Assembly: GCF_015711475.1 (NCBI RefSeq)
Contig: NZ_CP065027.1
Coordinates: 2,418,001-2,482,000 of the forward strand
Length of the DNA stretch: 64,000 bases
Reading direction: 5' to 3'
Origin: Actinomyces trachealis
GTDB taxonomy: Bacteria; Actinomycetota; Actinomycetes; Actinomycetales; Actinomycetaceae
Under the pieces are notes generated by a model. That model worked only from the letters and a program-made list of their open reading frames with translations, was not told the DNA's origin and did not search any database. Below, one piece after another: positions 15,692 through 24,830 of the stretch. The position numbers and the translations under genes were made by a program. Numbering within the stretch: the stretch's first letter is position 1; the number at the start of each line of letters is the position of its first letter.

Positions 15692-18325
15692 GTGAATAGA
15701 CGCCGCCGCTCACAAAACCGTCTTGTGCGTTGGACCGTCATGGGGCTGGCGCTGCTGATTGTGCTCGGCATAGTCCTGACGGCCGTCGCCCCCGCCCTGG
15801 CCACACCTCGAGGCGAGGCCATCGCAGCAACGCTTGGACGCGCAGGCACGCCAACTGGGCTGGTGGCCCCCTCCAGCACCGGTTTAACCAAGACCGCCAA
15901 CGCAAGCCCCGCAATCCAGAACACATCTGCGGCACCGACCGCAGTGGCCACCCCAAACTCCACGGTCCTGCTGGGCACCCACGACCTCACTTGGGCCGAC
16001 GTCCTACAGGCTGCCCAGGACCAGTCCCAACCCCAGAAGGTGCGCGACGCCGCCAACACCCTCCTGGCTAAGGCTGGCGTGAACGAGCCCACCAATGTGG
16101 TCACCCGCACCGTCGGGAACGGCTCCTGCCCGGCGGACGGTTGGCTTGGAATCGGCGCGGGCACCCGCCTGAGTGCCAACGCCAAAGACAGCCAAGACCA
16201 CTGCGGCTGGCCCGCGTCCTGGCAGCAAGCCAGCACTAAAGCCCCCGCCCCTACAGCGCGGGCGGCCCTGGGCATCCTGCGCGAGACCCTGGACCAGCAT
16301 GAGGCGAGTTCCGGCGCCGTGGGCCGGGGCGCCGCGCTGGCCCTCACTGACGCCAAGGGCACTCCCCCGGCCGAGTTCGCGGTCAAAGATCTGACTGACG
16401 GCGCCAAATACCCACAGTTGCTGCTAGTAGACACCGCCGATCCCGCCGTCATGGCCCAACTGCTGCCCGAGACCTTCGAACCCGGCAGCGTCGCAACGGC
16501 CCCATCGACTGGCGTCAGCAGCGTCAGCACTGACGCGCAGCGTCTCATGGCCCTAGTCGCCGCGCTGCAGCACGTCCAGCAAACCGGGGCGCGCGCCGTA
16601 GTCGTCTCGGTGGCCGACGCCGACTCCCCTGGCCCCCAGCTGGGCCTGCTCCCGGCGGGCACCCAGGTGGTTGGAGGCTTTGGCTCACCCACTACTGGCA
16701 CCCTGCGGGGCCCCGGTAGTGCGGCAGAGTTCCTCCGTTTCCCCGCCACCCACCAGCTGGGTCTTATGGAGCTGTCCGAGTTGACTCAGAGCCTGGTGGA
16801 GGCCTGCCTGCACCTGACCACGCTGTCTATGCCGGAACCTGCCCCCTACCCGCCGCTGCTGTTAGCCAGCCCCAGCCAGGTCACGCCATCCTCTGACACT
16901 GCCCAGGGCCAACTGGCGGCGCAGGTCCTGGCTGATCAGGCTCTGCACGCCCGGGCCGCACACCAGGCCACGATCCCCACCTCCCTGCTGCTGATCGGCA
17001 CCTCTCTGCTGGCGACGACGTACGGGGCATGTTTGCTGCGCGCGGGTGCCAACGGCGCACAGCGCCCGTGCAGTCCGCGCCCTGGCGCCGGGCTGGCTGC
17101 GGCTGTGCCCGCGCTGCTGAGCCCAGTGGGAGCCCTGACTACGAACCTGCTGCCCTGGTGGCGGGTAGGGGCGCACGGCGAGCTGCCAGGAGCGGCAACC
17201 ATAGCCACTGCCCTGGCCGGAACCATCGCGATCACGGCAGTGCTCTCTGCCCTGCTGTTGGGCGCTTGGCGTCTGCTGCGCGGCCACTCCTGGTCCTACG
17301 CCGCCGTCGTGGCGGCAGCTGCCGCCCTGTCCCTGACCGCCACGATTGGCGACGGCGCCCTGGGTGCCCGCCTGGCGTTGAACAGCCCGCTCGGCATGAG
17401 CACGGTGGTCGCAGGCCGTTACTACGGCGTCAACAACATCTCCTTCGCGATGGGTGCGGGAGCTTTCCTGGTGCTGGTGCTGGCCCTGTGGTCTTTGCTG
17501 CGGCCACGCCTCGCCAGCAGCCGAAGCTCTTCCACAGCCAGCACCGCCGCAGGTCACCGAAGCGCTGCAATTGCCACTACCGTACTGGTGGTCGTGCTGG
17601 GCCTACCGCTGCTGGTGGCCGACGGAGCCGCCTTCCTAGGTGCCGACGTCGGTGGGGTCCTGACCCTGCTGCCGGTGCTGGCCACCTTGGCGCTGACCCT
17701 GGCGGGATTCCGTCTGCGCTGGCTACACCTAGCGGCCATGGCGCTGGCTGCGGCCGTGGTCGCGCTGGGCTTTGCCGCCTTGGACTGGCTCATGAACGGT
17801 CACCAGCCTCGCAGCCACCTGGGGCGCTTCCTGGTGGACCTTCGACACGGGCAGGCCGGGGGCACGCTGGGACGCAAGGCTTGGGCGCTGGTGGCACCTT
17901 TCACTACTGGTTGGCTGCCGGTCGCAGCCCTGCTTGTAAGCCTGGCAGCTTTGACGACGGCAGCCTGGTGGCTGCGGCGCACGGTGCGGCACGCCCAGGC
18001 AGGCCAGGGCCCCTACGCCTGGCTGGCAGCACAGCTCGTAGCGGACTCAGTCGAGGTGAATCAGGTTGTGCCGCAGCAGACCAATGGCATCCAGTCGCTG
18101 GCTAGGACAACGCCTGCGGCCTGGCCTTTCGGCTGGCTGCGTCCCGCCCTGATTACCTCACTGGTGCTGGTGGCGGCGGAGGTGACCCTCAATGACTCGG
18201 GCCTGGCCATGCTGTGGTTCTCGGCGGTGACTCTGTTGCCGGGGCTGCTGGCACTCGTGTGCACCACCGTCATGCGCCCAGTGTTCGCCGCCGACGGCCC
18301 AGCACCGGTTGCCGAAGCCCGCTAG
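15692..18325 (+). CDS. large polytopic membrane protein of unknown function
   Basis: 877 aa. An N-terminal signal-anchor-like helix (about residues 13-34) is followed by an extracytoplasmic region of roughly 380 residues rich in Ala/Thr/Pro, then about 10-12 membrane helices to the C-terminus. Blocks likely to be functional are GRYYGVNNISFAMGAG, DGAAFLGADVGGVLTLLP and HQPRSHLGRFLVDL; I recall similar GRxYG-x-x-N/GAxxGG blocks in uncharacterised bacterial membrane proteins, but cannot name a family. It converges with a GT2 glycosyltransferase 21 bases away, so a role in envelope glycan or lipid-linked sugar handling is possible. GTG start at 15692. Confidence 0.6.
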   Translation: MNRRRRSQNRLVRWTVMGLALLIVLGIVLTAVAPALATPRGEAIAATLGRAGTPTGLVAPSSTGLTKTANASPAIQNTSAAPTAVATPNSTVLLGTHDLTWADVLQAAQDQSQPQKVRDAANTLLAKAGVNEPTNVVTRTVGNGSCPADGWLGIGAGTRLSANAKDSQDHCGWPASWQQASTKAPAPTARAALGILRETLDQHEASSGAVGRGAALALTDAKGTPPAEFAVKDLTDGAKYPQLLLVDTADPAVMAQLLPETFEPGSVATAPSTGVSSVSTDAQRLMALVAALQHVQQTGARAVVVSVADADSPGPQLGLLPAGTQVVGGFGSPTTGTLRGPGSAAEFLRFPATHQLGLMELSELTQSLVEACLHLTTLSMPEPAPYPPLLLASPSQVTPSSDTAQGQLAAQVLADQALHARAAHQATIPTSLLLIGTSLLATTYGACLLRAGANGAQRPCSPRPGAGLAAAVPALLSPVGALTTNLLPWWRVGAHGELPGAATIATALAGTIAITAVLSALLLGAWRLLRGHSWSYAAVVAAAAALSLTATIGDGALGARLALNSPLGMSTVVAGRYYGVNNISFAMGAGAFLVLVLALWSLLRPRLASSRSSSTASTAAGHRSAAIATTVLVVVLGLPLLVADGAAFLGADVGGVLTLLPVLATLALTLAGFRLRWLHLAAMALAAAVVALGFAALDWLMNGHQPRSHLGRFLVDLRHGQAGGTLGRKAWALVAPFTTGWLPVAALLVSLAALTTAAWWLRRTVRHAQAGQGPYAWLAAQLVADSVEVNQVVPQQTNGIQSLARTTPAAWPFGWLRPALITSLVLVAAEVTLNDSGLAMLWFSAVTLLPGLLALVCTTVMRPVFAADGPAPVAEAR

Positions 18326-18346
18326 CAGCCGCCTACGCCGTCGGCG

Positions 18347-19213
18347 TCAGGCCTCCTGTGACTCTACGGCCCGCGTACCTTTGGTGGGAGTGCGCAGGGC
18401 CTCAGCGGCCGCCTCCGCGACCGTGGGGTCCCAGGCGTTGTAAGGGGTGAAATGCTGCCTGCTGGCAGCTGAAGCCAGGGCGATCTTTCGGGGTACGCGG
18501 TGGCGCGCCAGCTTGCGGGCGAGCACGGCGCGCAGCACATCCTTGTACTGGTTGGCGCGATGGAGGCGACCAACAGTGTCATTGCCGGTGACGCGGTGCT
18601 GGATGTCGCAGGGCACCTCAATGACGGTGCGCTTGGCGACCAGTAGATCAATGGTCATGCCCACCTCCACGCCCCAGCCCTCTGCGAAGGGCTGGGCGGC
18701 CGTGTAGGCGTCGCGGCTCATGCAGCGCTGGCCCGACAGCGGGGCCAGGGGTAGCCAGCCAGTGGCTGCGGCGATGCCGAGGCGGGCGGCGCGCAATACG
18801 CGGCCACGTCCTCCAGCGCCAGCCTGTTTGGGCAGCACCGCGATGGACAGGTCGGCGACGCCGTCGAGCACGGGGGGCACCAGGTCGGCGCAGGCGGCAG
18901 CGGAGTCGCCCAGATCGGCGTCAATGAACAGCAGGAGGCGCTTGGGGGCGTCCTCTGGGTCGCGCATGGCCACTACTCCGGCGCCGGTCTCCATGGCGGA
19001 GGCTTTGCCGCGGGTCACTGAGTGGCGGACGACGACGGCGCCAGCGCAGCGGGCGTGGTCTCCGGTGGCATCAGTGGAGCCGTCATCAACGACGACAACT
19101 AGGTCTACGCGGGGTATGGCTCGGCAGGCACGGACGGTGGCAGCGATACGTTCGGCCTCATCCTTGGCAGGGATGATTACGGCGACGGCCTGGCTGCTCT
19201 TCTCCGCGCTCAC
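18347..19213 (-). CDS. GT2-family glycosyltransferase
   Basis: 288 aa from GTG 19213 (VSAEKSSQAVAVIIPAKDEAERI); a TTG 18 bases further out is the alternative. GT-A fold with VVVDDGSTDATGD and the DxD motif FIDADLGD, then a SGQRCMSRDAY block and EGWGVEVGMTIDLL. The pattern resembles glucosyl-3-phosphoglycerate synthase-like or dolichol-phosphate-mannose-like enzymes; no C-terminal membrane helices. It uses a nucleotide sugar, acceptor unknown. Convergent with the large membrane protein. Confidence 0.85.
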   Translation of the reverse strand: MSAEKSSQAVAVIIPAKDEAERIAATVRACRAIPRVDLVVVVDDGSTDATGDHARCAGAVVVRHSVTRGKASAMETGAGVVAMRDPEDAPKRLLLFIDADLGDSAAACADLVPPVLDGVADLSIAVLPKQAGAGGRGRVLRAARLGIAAATGWLPLAPLSGQRCMSRDAYTAAQPFAEGWGVEVGMTIDLLVAKRTVIEVPCDIQHRVTGNDTVGRLHRANQYKDVLRAVLARKLARHRVPRKIALASAASRQHFTPYNAWDPTVAEAAAEALRTPTKGTRAVESQEA

Positions 19214-20019
19214 AAGCCAAAGACTAGCCAATATGTTGGACGGTTCGGTGGTGGTTCAGGACAGCGGCGTGTGCCATTTGTTTTCCGGTGACAGCGGGAG
19301 AAGGGACATGCGTCCCGATCATACACATATATGTGACCAGGATCGCTTTTATGGTCTTGAAGGAGTCTTTCATCGCACAGCAAAAACCTTGCATTCTCCC
19401 AGGCTTGGAACGGTGGCAACAGAGACCCTCGAACACGTGCACCGGGCGCCGTTGTTACACGCTCAGCCCAAACCTTGCCTAGGTTTTCGGCGGTCAGTTC
19501 GGCTGCGTAACCCTACGCATCCATGCGAACCTTGATGCTGTGCTCGTCAAGGACGCCGAGCACCCCCAACAGCCTCTGGCCTACGGTGACAAGGATGTCC
19601 TCGTGGGCTAGAGGGAGGGAGTTTCTGAATCTGTCTAGCCCGTTACCCACTCTCGCCGCGGGTAACCAGCCTCTTGGTCTCCTGCTGGCACAGGATTCTG
19701 CACATGCGGCCAGCACCGGCGGGCCGCCCCAACAGCAGGGGCAAGGTTGAGACCGGGACCGCCCTGTGGGACAGGCCGTTGGCGAGGAGCGCACTTCCAA
19801 GCGGGTTCACAGGTTGGTTCGGGGTGTTCTCCCAGCTGGCAGTAGTTACATAGTTACTGCCGCCGGACGGAACGGGTTGCGAGGGTTGGGGAGCCCAATG
19901 ACCAGCCCGTCACCGAGACCAGCACAGGTACTAGGGAGCCTGGGATGGGCGTTCCGGCGAAGGAGGCAGCGCTCCACCTGGGTTTGGGAACCCCAGGGTG
20001 TGAGCCCCTCAACGACACT

Positions 20020-20056
20020 GGCCGGTGGGCCAGGCACAAAGCCTGGCCCACCGGCC
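20020..20056. terminator. perfect 16-bp stem hairpin
   Basis: GGCCGGTGGGCCAGGC (20020-20035), loop ACAAA, then the exact reverse complement (20041-20056). No T-run follows on either strand. It could be a bidirectional GC-rich terminator or a structured RNA element downstream of the aldolase gene. Confidence 0.6.
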
Positions 20057-20115
20057 AAGTCATTTGCTGGGGGTGCACAGACCGCCAGCCCCGCCACCCC
20101 ACCTGCAGACGCACA

Positions 20116-20152
20116 GCGGTCGCCGTCGTAACCCAGAAACGACGGCGACCGC
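20116..20152. terminator. perfect 14-bp stem hairpin, probable aldolase terminator
   Basis: GCGGTCGCCGTCGT (20116-20129), 9-base loop, exact reverse complement (20139-20152). It begins 65 bases past the aldolase stop on the minus strand, a good position for termination, although a U-tract is lacking. Confidence 0.65.
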
Positions 20153-20217
20153 CACACGGCGCTGCATCACTGCCCGGCGCGCCTACCGGGAGTCAACCAG
20201 TCAGGCCACGAAAGCCC

Positions 20218-21114
20218 TCAGGCGACCGAGGCCTCGTACACGCCCTTGGCGGTAGCTGCCAAGGCCGCGTCGAACTCCTCCTGGGTCTGCCCGTCGGACA
20301 GCCCCTCCAGCAGGGCGCGGGAGAAGGAGGCGATCAGCCCGGGGTTGCGGACCAGGCGAGCGTTGGCGTCCTCGCGCTCGTAACCGCCGGACAGCGCCAC
20401 CACGCGCACCACGCGGGGGTGCTTCATGAGTTCGGAGTACAGGCCGTCCACAGTTGGGATGGTCACCTTGAGCATGACGTCGGCGTCCTCGGGCAGCGCG
20501 TCGAGTTCCTTCTTCAAGGCGGCGACCAGCAGTTCCTCAGCCTCGGCCTTGTCGGCGGCGTGAATGTCCACCTCGGGTTCAATGATCGGGACCAGGCCCT
20601 TGGCGATGATCTGGCGGGCTACCTCGAACTGCTGGGAGACGACGGCCTCAACACCCTTGGGGTCGGCCCCCAGGATGACGGAGCGCATCTTGGTGCCGAA
20701 GATTCCCTTGGCGACGGCGCGGTCCAGCAGGACGTCAAGCTCAGGCATGGGCTTCATGACTTTGGCGTGGTCGGCTTCCTCTGCCAAGCCCTGGTCCACC
20801 TTGAGGAAGGGCACCACGTGCTTGACCTCCCACAGGTACTCGGCGGTGGGACGGCCCTCAATCTCGCCGTCCATGGTGCGTTCAAAGAGGATCGCGCCAA
20901 TGATCTGCTCGGAGTTGAAGGCACGGGAGGTGATGACGCGGGCTCGCATGGCGTGGACCAACTCGAACATCTCGGCGTCATTGCTGTAGCGTTCTGGTCC
21001 GACGCCGTAGCCAGCCAGGGCCTTGGGCGTGGAGCCACCGGACTGGTCAAGCGCGGCGATAAAACCGGCGCCGTTGCGCATCTGCTCGAGCTGCTCAGCG
21101 TGGGCGGTGGTCAT
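20218..21114 (-). CDS. fda: class I fructose-bisphosphate aldolase
   Basis: 298 aa. Splits fructose 1,6-bisphosphate into DHAP and glyceraldehyde 3-phosphate by Schiff-base chemistry, without a metal. The N-terminus [19 protein letters not shown] and the block [10 protein letters not shown] are typical of the staphylococcal-type class I enzyme; the Schiff-base lysine is expected at Lys216 in DVMLKVTIP, and GGYERE near residue 255 binds phosphate. GAGGAG lies just before ATG 21114. A Fur-family-like palindrome lies about 60 bases upstream. Confidence 0.93.
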   Translation of the reverse strand: MTTAHAEQLEQMRNGAGFIAALDQSGGSTPKALAGYGVGPERYSNDAEMFELVHAMRARVITSRAFNSEQIIGAILFERTMDGEIEGRPTAEYLWEVKHVVPFLKVDQGLAEEADHAKVMKPMPELDVLLDRAVAKGIFGTKMRSVILGADPKGVEAVVSQQFEVARQIIAKGLVPIIEPEVDIHAADKAEAEELLVAALKKELDALPEDADVMLKVTIPTVDGLYSELMKHPRVVRVVALSGGYEREDANARLVRNPGLIASFSRALLEGLSDGQTQEEFDAALAATAKGVYEASVA

Positions 21115-21427
21115 GGGGTCTCCTCGGGGTCGGTTGGTCGCGCCGTCCTGGCGTCCGCCTCACACCCTAGTCGATAACGGTTCTCATTTCTATATCGACG
21201 GCGGCGTACCCCGAGCGATTGGACACCTGCAGCGGCGAGGTCCAATACATGCTGGGCCAACCTGCGTACCTTGGACCAACCGTGCAAGCCTTCAACGGTT
21301 GCCCATCCGTATCTAGATCGTCCGCAAAACACCCAGCGCTCCACTGACGCCCTCACTTACACCAGCGACGGTACCAACACCTACAGTGAGCGCCCGAGGC
21401 TCACGCCCTGCCAGGCTTGCGAACCCC
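21115..21427 (-). promoter_or_regulatory. aldolase upstream region with Fur/Zur-like palindrome
   Basis: Within this 313-base gap, CGATAAC-G-GTTCTCA (21172-21186) agrees at 10 of 14 arm positions with the Fur-family 7-1-7 pattern TGATAAT-n-ATTATCA. It is nested in a wider dyad, GTCGATA (21170-21176) with TATCGAC (21193-21199). It lies 60-75 bases before the aldolase start, where it could overlap the promoter. The rest of the gap shows nothing recognisable. Confidence 0.45.
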
Positions 21428-22300
21428 TTACAGGTTCACCTGCCGCGAGATGATGCCCGCCTTAGCGCGGCGGGCCTCCGCGTCAAGTGGGCCGGTCTGC
21501 GCAAGCGCCGCGTCCAGGCGCTGGGCCATGGCCTGCATCGGCGCCGTCAACTCCTCAGCCTCCGTGCCCGGGTTCAGCTCCCAAACCGGGATGGCCAGTC
21601 CGCAGGCACGGAAGGCACCAATGAAGCGCGCCCCCTCCTCCAGGTCGGACTCGCGGGCGGCGTGCACGCGGGCAAAAGCGTTGAAGAAGGTGTCCTCGTC
21701 CTCGCCACGCACCCAGCGCACGAACTCCTTGCCGTTGATGCGACACCAGTAGGCGTGTTCCACACCGGGCACAGGCAGGGTGGGCGCGAGTTCCTCCTTG
21801 GCCTCCACTAGGGCGTGCTGCGTCTCATCCTCACCCAGCTGGTCGGGGGTGACCCAGTAGTCGAAGGTCTCGCACACTCGCACCTGCGGGGGCACCCTCA
21901 GGTCCAGCACGTCCTGCAGACGCGGACCAGCCTCGGGTAGACCATTGAGGGACAGGCTCTTGCCGGGCTCCAGCTCCAGGGCCTCCAGTAGGGCGGCGGC
22001 CACGTCACGGGAGGCGTCCCCGGAATGGATGGTGGTCTGGAGGGCCACCAGCACCTCGCCGTCGGTGCGGCACAGGGCCTGGGCCAGGTTCGGCAGGAGG
22101 CTGACTACCTGCACCTCTTTGCCGCCGTACTCCTCGGTCAGGCGGACCGTTGCAGCGGCTGCGGGGATGATTTGCATCATCGCCACCAAGTCCTCCTCAC
22201 CGGGGAGGTCCTTGAAGGGACGGGCGACGTACTCGATCTTCTGCTTCTTGGGGGTGGCGGTTGCGGCGTCGCGACGCTGCTGGCGCTTCTTCTTGGACAT
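21428..22300 (-). CDS. DUF5926 family protein
   Basis: 290 aa from ATG 22300 (MSKKKRQQRRDAA), preferred over a GTG seven codons upstream because family members begin with this Lys/Arg-rich segment. The body is soluble, with KIEYVARPFKDLPGEEDLVAMM, FDYWVTPDQ and a C-terminal GIISRQVNL. These match the actinobacterial DUF5926 family, whose function is unknown. No signal peptide or membrane segment. It precedes the aldolase gene on the same strand but with a 313-base gap. Confidence 0.8.
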   Translation of the reverse strand: MSKKKRQQRRDAATATPKKQKIEYVARPFKDLPGEEDLVAMMQIIPAAAATVRLTEEYGGKEVQVVSLLPNLAQALCRTDGEVLVALQTTIHSGDASRDVAAALLEALELEPGKSLSLNGLPEAGPRLQDVLDLRVPPQVRVCETFDYWVTPDQLGEDETQHALVEAKEELAPTLPVPGVEHAYWCRINGKEFVRWVRGEDEDTFFNAFARVHAARESDLEEGARFIGAFRACGLAIPVWELNPGTEAEELTAPMQAMAQRLDAALAQTGPLDAEARRAKAGIISRQVNL

Positions 22301-22342
22301 GGTGGCCAGCCTACCGGGCACCCACCAACTGGCCTGGTTAAC

Positions 22343-22365
22343 GACGACGCCGAAGCGCCGTCGTC
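22343..22365 (-). terminator. putative terminator
   Basis: GACGACG and CGTCGTC form a 7-bp stem around a 9-base centre, about 85 bases after the stop of the DUF5129-like gene pair. Confidence 0.4.
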
Positions 22366-22448
22366 AGCAGCCTCTCCTGCCGCCTGAGGGCCCCGCTGCG
22401 GCACCCCGGAGAACCGCGCTAAGCCGGGCAGGCCCGCGCCCGGCAAGG

Positions 22449-23090
22449 TCACCTGCTGGAGCCACCCAACAGGTCGAGCCCTACCCCCAGCAGGGCCTCA
22501 AGCGGATGGTCGCCCCTCTGGTAGTAGTCCTCCTGCGTCTCCTGCACGTAGAAGGCCTGCCCGAGTGCGGTCAGGGGCGCGCACACGCCCTGGAAGGCTG
22601 CTACCTCAGCAGGTGGATGGTTGGGGTTGACCCGCACCGTCCGTTCCGGGCGGTACCTACCAGTGGCCCTTCGGAAGGACCACCTACCCGTATACCGAGT
22701 GGTGTTGCGGCCCGTCCAGTAGGCGTTGCGGTAGGACTCATGCATCTGGGCCGTACGCGCACTGATGTCCTCCCGGTAGAACTGGGTCACTGCCTGACCG
22801 AGCCAGTCCGCCTGCACGCGCAGCTGATGGGCCGTCTGGTCCAGGGCCTGTAGGGCCCCAACAGGGGTGACCTGCCGCGCCCCCAGCTGTTGGCCTAGCG
22901 CCTGCAGCCCCTGAACGCATTGCAGCAGCCATTGACGGGTAGGCGCGGTGGGCACACCGATCCGGTCCCGTTCTGCGGTCATACACCAGCGGTCCAAAGT
23001 ACCCAGGTCCTCCATGACCGGCCCCACCTCATTTGCCCAAGCCTGGGCCCACTGCGGCCCCAGGCTCATCAGCTCTTGCGCGTACTGCAT
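22449..23090 (-). CDS. DUF5129-related protein (C-terminal half only)
   Basis: 213 aa from ATG 23090, which has AAGGA six bases upstream; a GTG five codons earlier is less likely. It is a paralogue of the C-terminal half of the next gene upstream: AWANEVGPVMEDLGTL and RQVTPVGALQALD here correspond to AWANEQGPVREDLASL and RQVTPSDALTELD there. It lacks the TPM domain and the membrane helices, so it appears to be a cytosolic or cosecreted half-copy. Same strand, 38-base gap: one operon produced by partial duplication. Confidence 0.65.
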   Translation of the reverse strand: MQYAQELMSLGPQWAQAWANEVGPVMEDLGTLDRWCMTAERDRIGVPTAPTRQWLLQCVQGLQALGQQLGARQVTPVGALQALDQTAHQLRVQADWLGQAVTQFYREDISARTAQMHESYRNAYWTGRNTTRYTGRWSFRRATGRYRPERTVRVNPNHPPAEVAAFQGVCAPLTALGQAFYVQETQEDYYQRGDHPLEALLGVGLDLLGGSSR

Positions 23091-23128
23091 CCGATATCCT
23101 TCCACCGGTTGATCGGGGTCCCCACGGA

Positions 23129-24691
23129 TCAGAAGTGCGAGCTGGAGCCCGCGCCAGAGAAGCCGCCCCCAGAGAAGCCTCCCGAGAAGCTCGACCCGCT
23201 AGAGCTGGAGGGCGGCGCCCAGGAGGCCGCCGAGCCGTAGCCCGTGACCAGGGACGCCACCGGCGCTGAGAACTGGGAGGCGGCCCCGGCCCCGGTCCAC
23301 CGCACCCCGGAGGCGGAAGCCCCCGGCGAGCCCGGGTTGATGCGGATCGTGGCAGAAGGGTTGTAGGAGGAGCGGTGCCCGCCGTAGGACCAGGAGCCCC
23401 GGTAGCCGGGGGAGGAACTCAGGCCGCCCGATCCCTGCGACTTGCGGTACTGCTTCAGCCGCTCCTCCCGGTACCTGGTGCTGGCCTGCAGGGCCCGGTT
23501 GGCCAGTGAATCCGCTCGCGAGCGCACCAAGGTCGCGATCGTGTCCAGCTCGGTCAGAGCGTCCGACGGCGTGACCTGCCTAGTGGCCAGCAGGTTCGCC
23601 AGCTGGGCCAGGCGGTTCTGCGACTCGTGAGCCCACTGCCGCTCGCTAGTGGCCTGTACCTGGCCGTTGCTCTCCACCTGCGCGCACAGCTCTAGTAGCG
23701 AGGCCAGGTCCTCTCGCACGGGGCCCTGCTCGTTGGCCCAGGCCACCTCCCAGCCTTCGGAGAGCGTCAGCAGGGCGGCGGCGTTGGAGATCGCGTCGTC
23801 CAGGGAGTCTAGGGCGGTGGCGCTGCTCAGCAGCTGCTTGGCTGTTGAGCGGCGCTGGTTGCCGAACCAGAGGGCGCCGTGGGGCTCCCCGTACTCCTGG
23901 AACGCGCGGGTCAGCCTGGCGTACTGGTCCTCGAACCAGCCGAAGCGGGCGAGCACCTGGGCGCCGTGGGCCTCGTTGGTGGGGATCAGTCCCGCCTTGA
24001 TCTGGGTGCCCTCGTAATCGCTGGTCACCTGCGTGTAGTGGCGTTTGGCCCGCCGGAAGGTGGACCGGGCCGCGCTGGCGGACCACAGCATCCACCCCAG
24101 CCAGCCCAGGCCGCCGGACACGCCCAGCCCGGAGAGCAGCCAGACCGTGGTCTCCCCAGCCACGGGCCTACCGATCACGACGGAGGACTTGCGGGCCATC
24201 TGTTCCACGCCGGTGGCCCACAGGCCCTGCCGGAAGGAGCCTTTGCCAGCCTCCTGTATGGCCTGCTGCGTGGCCGTGCCGACCTTCACGTCCTCCCCGA
24301 AGTAGCAGCCCACCCAGCGGCCACCCGGGGAGACCCCCAGGATGACCATGCCGTCAGCCCAGTAGTTGCCGTCGACCCAGCTGGGCGCGTGGGCACGGGC
24401 GTGGGCCAGCACGGCGTTGTTGAAGCTGTCGTTGTAACCCACGTCCAGGGTGAGCACCACCAGGCGTACGTTCTTGCGGAAGCGCAGCTCTTCCAGGGCC
24501 TGCGCCGTCGCTGCTGGCTGCAGCACCCCGGCCTCGTCATGGACCTCCACCGCGGGCGCGTGGGTGCGCCCGAAGGGCCAGAAGAGCAGCAGCGGCACCA
24601 CCGCCACCAGCACCATGGCTACCAGGGTCTTGGCCGCCAGGGAGAACACTGCCCGCGCCCCGCCTGCCTTCAAGAGGATCGACTCAGCCAT
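23129..24691 (-). CDS. DUF5129 / TPM-domain membrane protein
   Basis: 520 aa. Hydrophobic helix at about 15-40, then a TPM-like extracytoplasmic domain (EVHDEAGVL ... YWADGMVILGVSPGGRWVGCYFGED), a second membrane segment near 195-220, and a long helical cytoplasmic region with AWANEQGPVREDL and RQVTPSDALTELD. The C-terminus is Ser/Gly-rich with repeated FSGG units, like the low-complexity tails of TPM proteins. Family function is unknown; TPM proteins have been linked to membrane protein repair or maturation. First gene of a two-gene operon. Confidence 0.75.
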   Translation of the reverse strand: MAESILLKAGGARAVFSLAAKTLVAMVLVAVVPLLLFWPFGRTHAPAVEVHDEAGVLQPAATAQALEELRFRKNVRLVVLTLDVGYNDSFNNAVLAHARAHAPSWVDGNYWADGMVILGVSPGGRWVGCYFGEDVKVGTATQQAIQEAGKGSFRQGLWATGVEQMARKSSVVIGRPVAGETTVWLLSGLGVSGGLGWLGWMLWSASAARSTFRRAKRHYTQVTSDYEGTQIKAGLIPTNEAHGAQVLARFGWFEDQYARLTRAFQEYGEPHGALWFGNQRRSTAKQLLSSATALDSLDDAISNAAALLTLSEGWEVAWANEQGPVREDLASLLELCAQVESNGQVQATSERQWAHESQNRLAQLANLLATRQVTPSDALTELDTIATLVRSRADSLANRALQASTRYREERLKQYRKSQGSGGLSSSPGYRGSWSYGGHRSSYNPSATIRINPGSPGASASGVRWTGAGAASQFSAPVASLVTGYGSAASWAPPSSSSGSSFSGGFSGGGFSGAGSSSHF

Positions 24692-24743
24692 GCCTCCAGC
24701 CTAGGGAGCCATCCGCCTTAATGTGGCTAAGTCGTGGGTTGTC

Positions 24744-24778
24744 AGGCGGTTACTGTAAAGGGGTGAAGGCGGTTACTG
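24744..24778 (-). repeat. 12-bp direct repeat upstream of the DUF5129 gene
   Basis: Read on the minus strand, CAGTAACCGCCT occurs twice exactly (24767-24778 and 24744-24755), with a 23-bp period, 53-87 bases upstream of the DUF5129 start. Two turns of helix on one face suggest tandem activator binding. Confidence 0.5.
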
Positions 24779-24830
24779 AGACGGCTACCGGGGCGGTTCC
24801 CTGGCGCTGCCGCTCCCCCGGGCACCCCCT

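Larger units (their letters stand above)
19214..20217. other. 1-kb gene-free region rich in dyads
   Basis: No convincing gene. Visible structures: GGGAC-ATGC-GTCCC (19303-19316); the perfect palindrome CACATATATGTG (19324-19335); GTTACCC...GGGTAAC (19642-19666); GGCAGTA-10-TACTGCC (19838-19861); and two long hairpins given separately. On the minus strand, 19513-19660 has an open frame ending LLGVLGVLDEHSIKVRMDA that could be the tail of a degraded gene, without recognisable family. A small RNA or regulatory array is possible. Confidence 0.5.

Noticed and set aside
19513..19800. Minus-strand frame ending in LLGVLGVLDEHSIKVRMDA
   Set aside because: Only the last 45 residues look protein-like and no start or family can be supported; recorded as possible debris.
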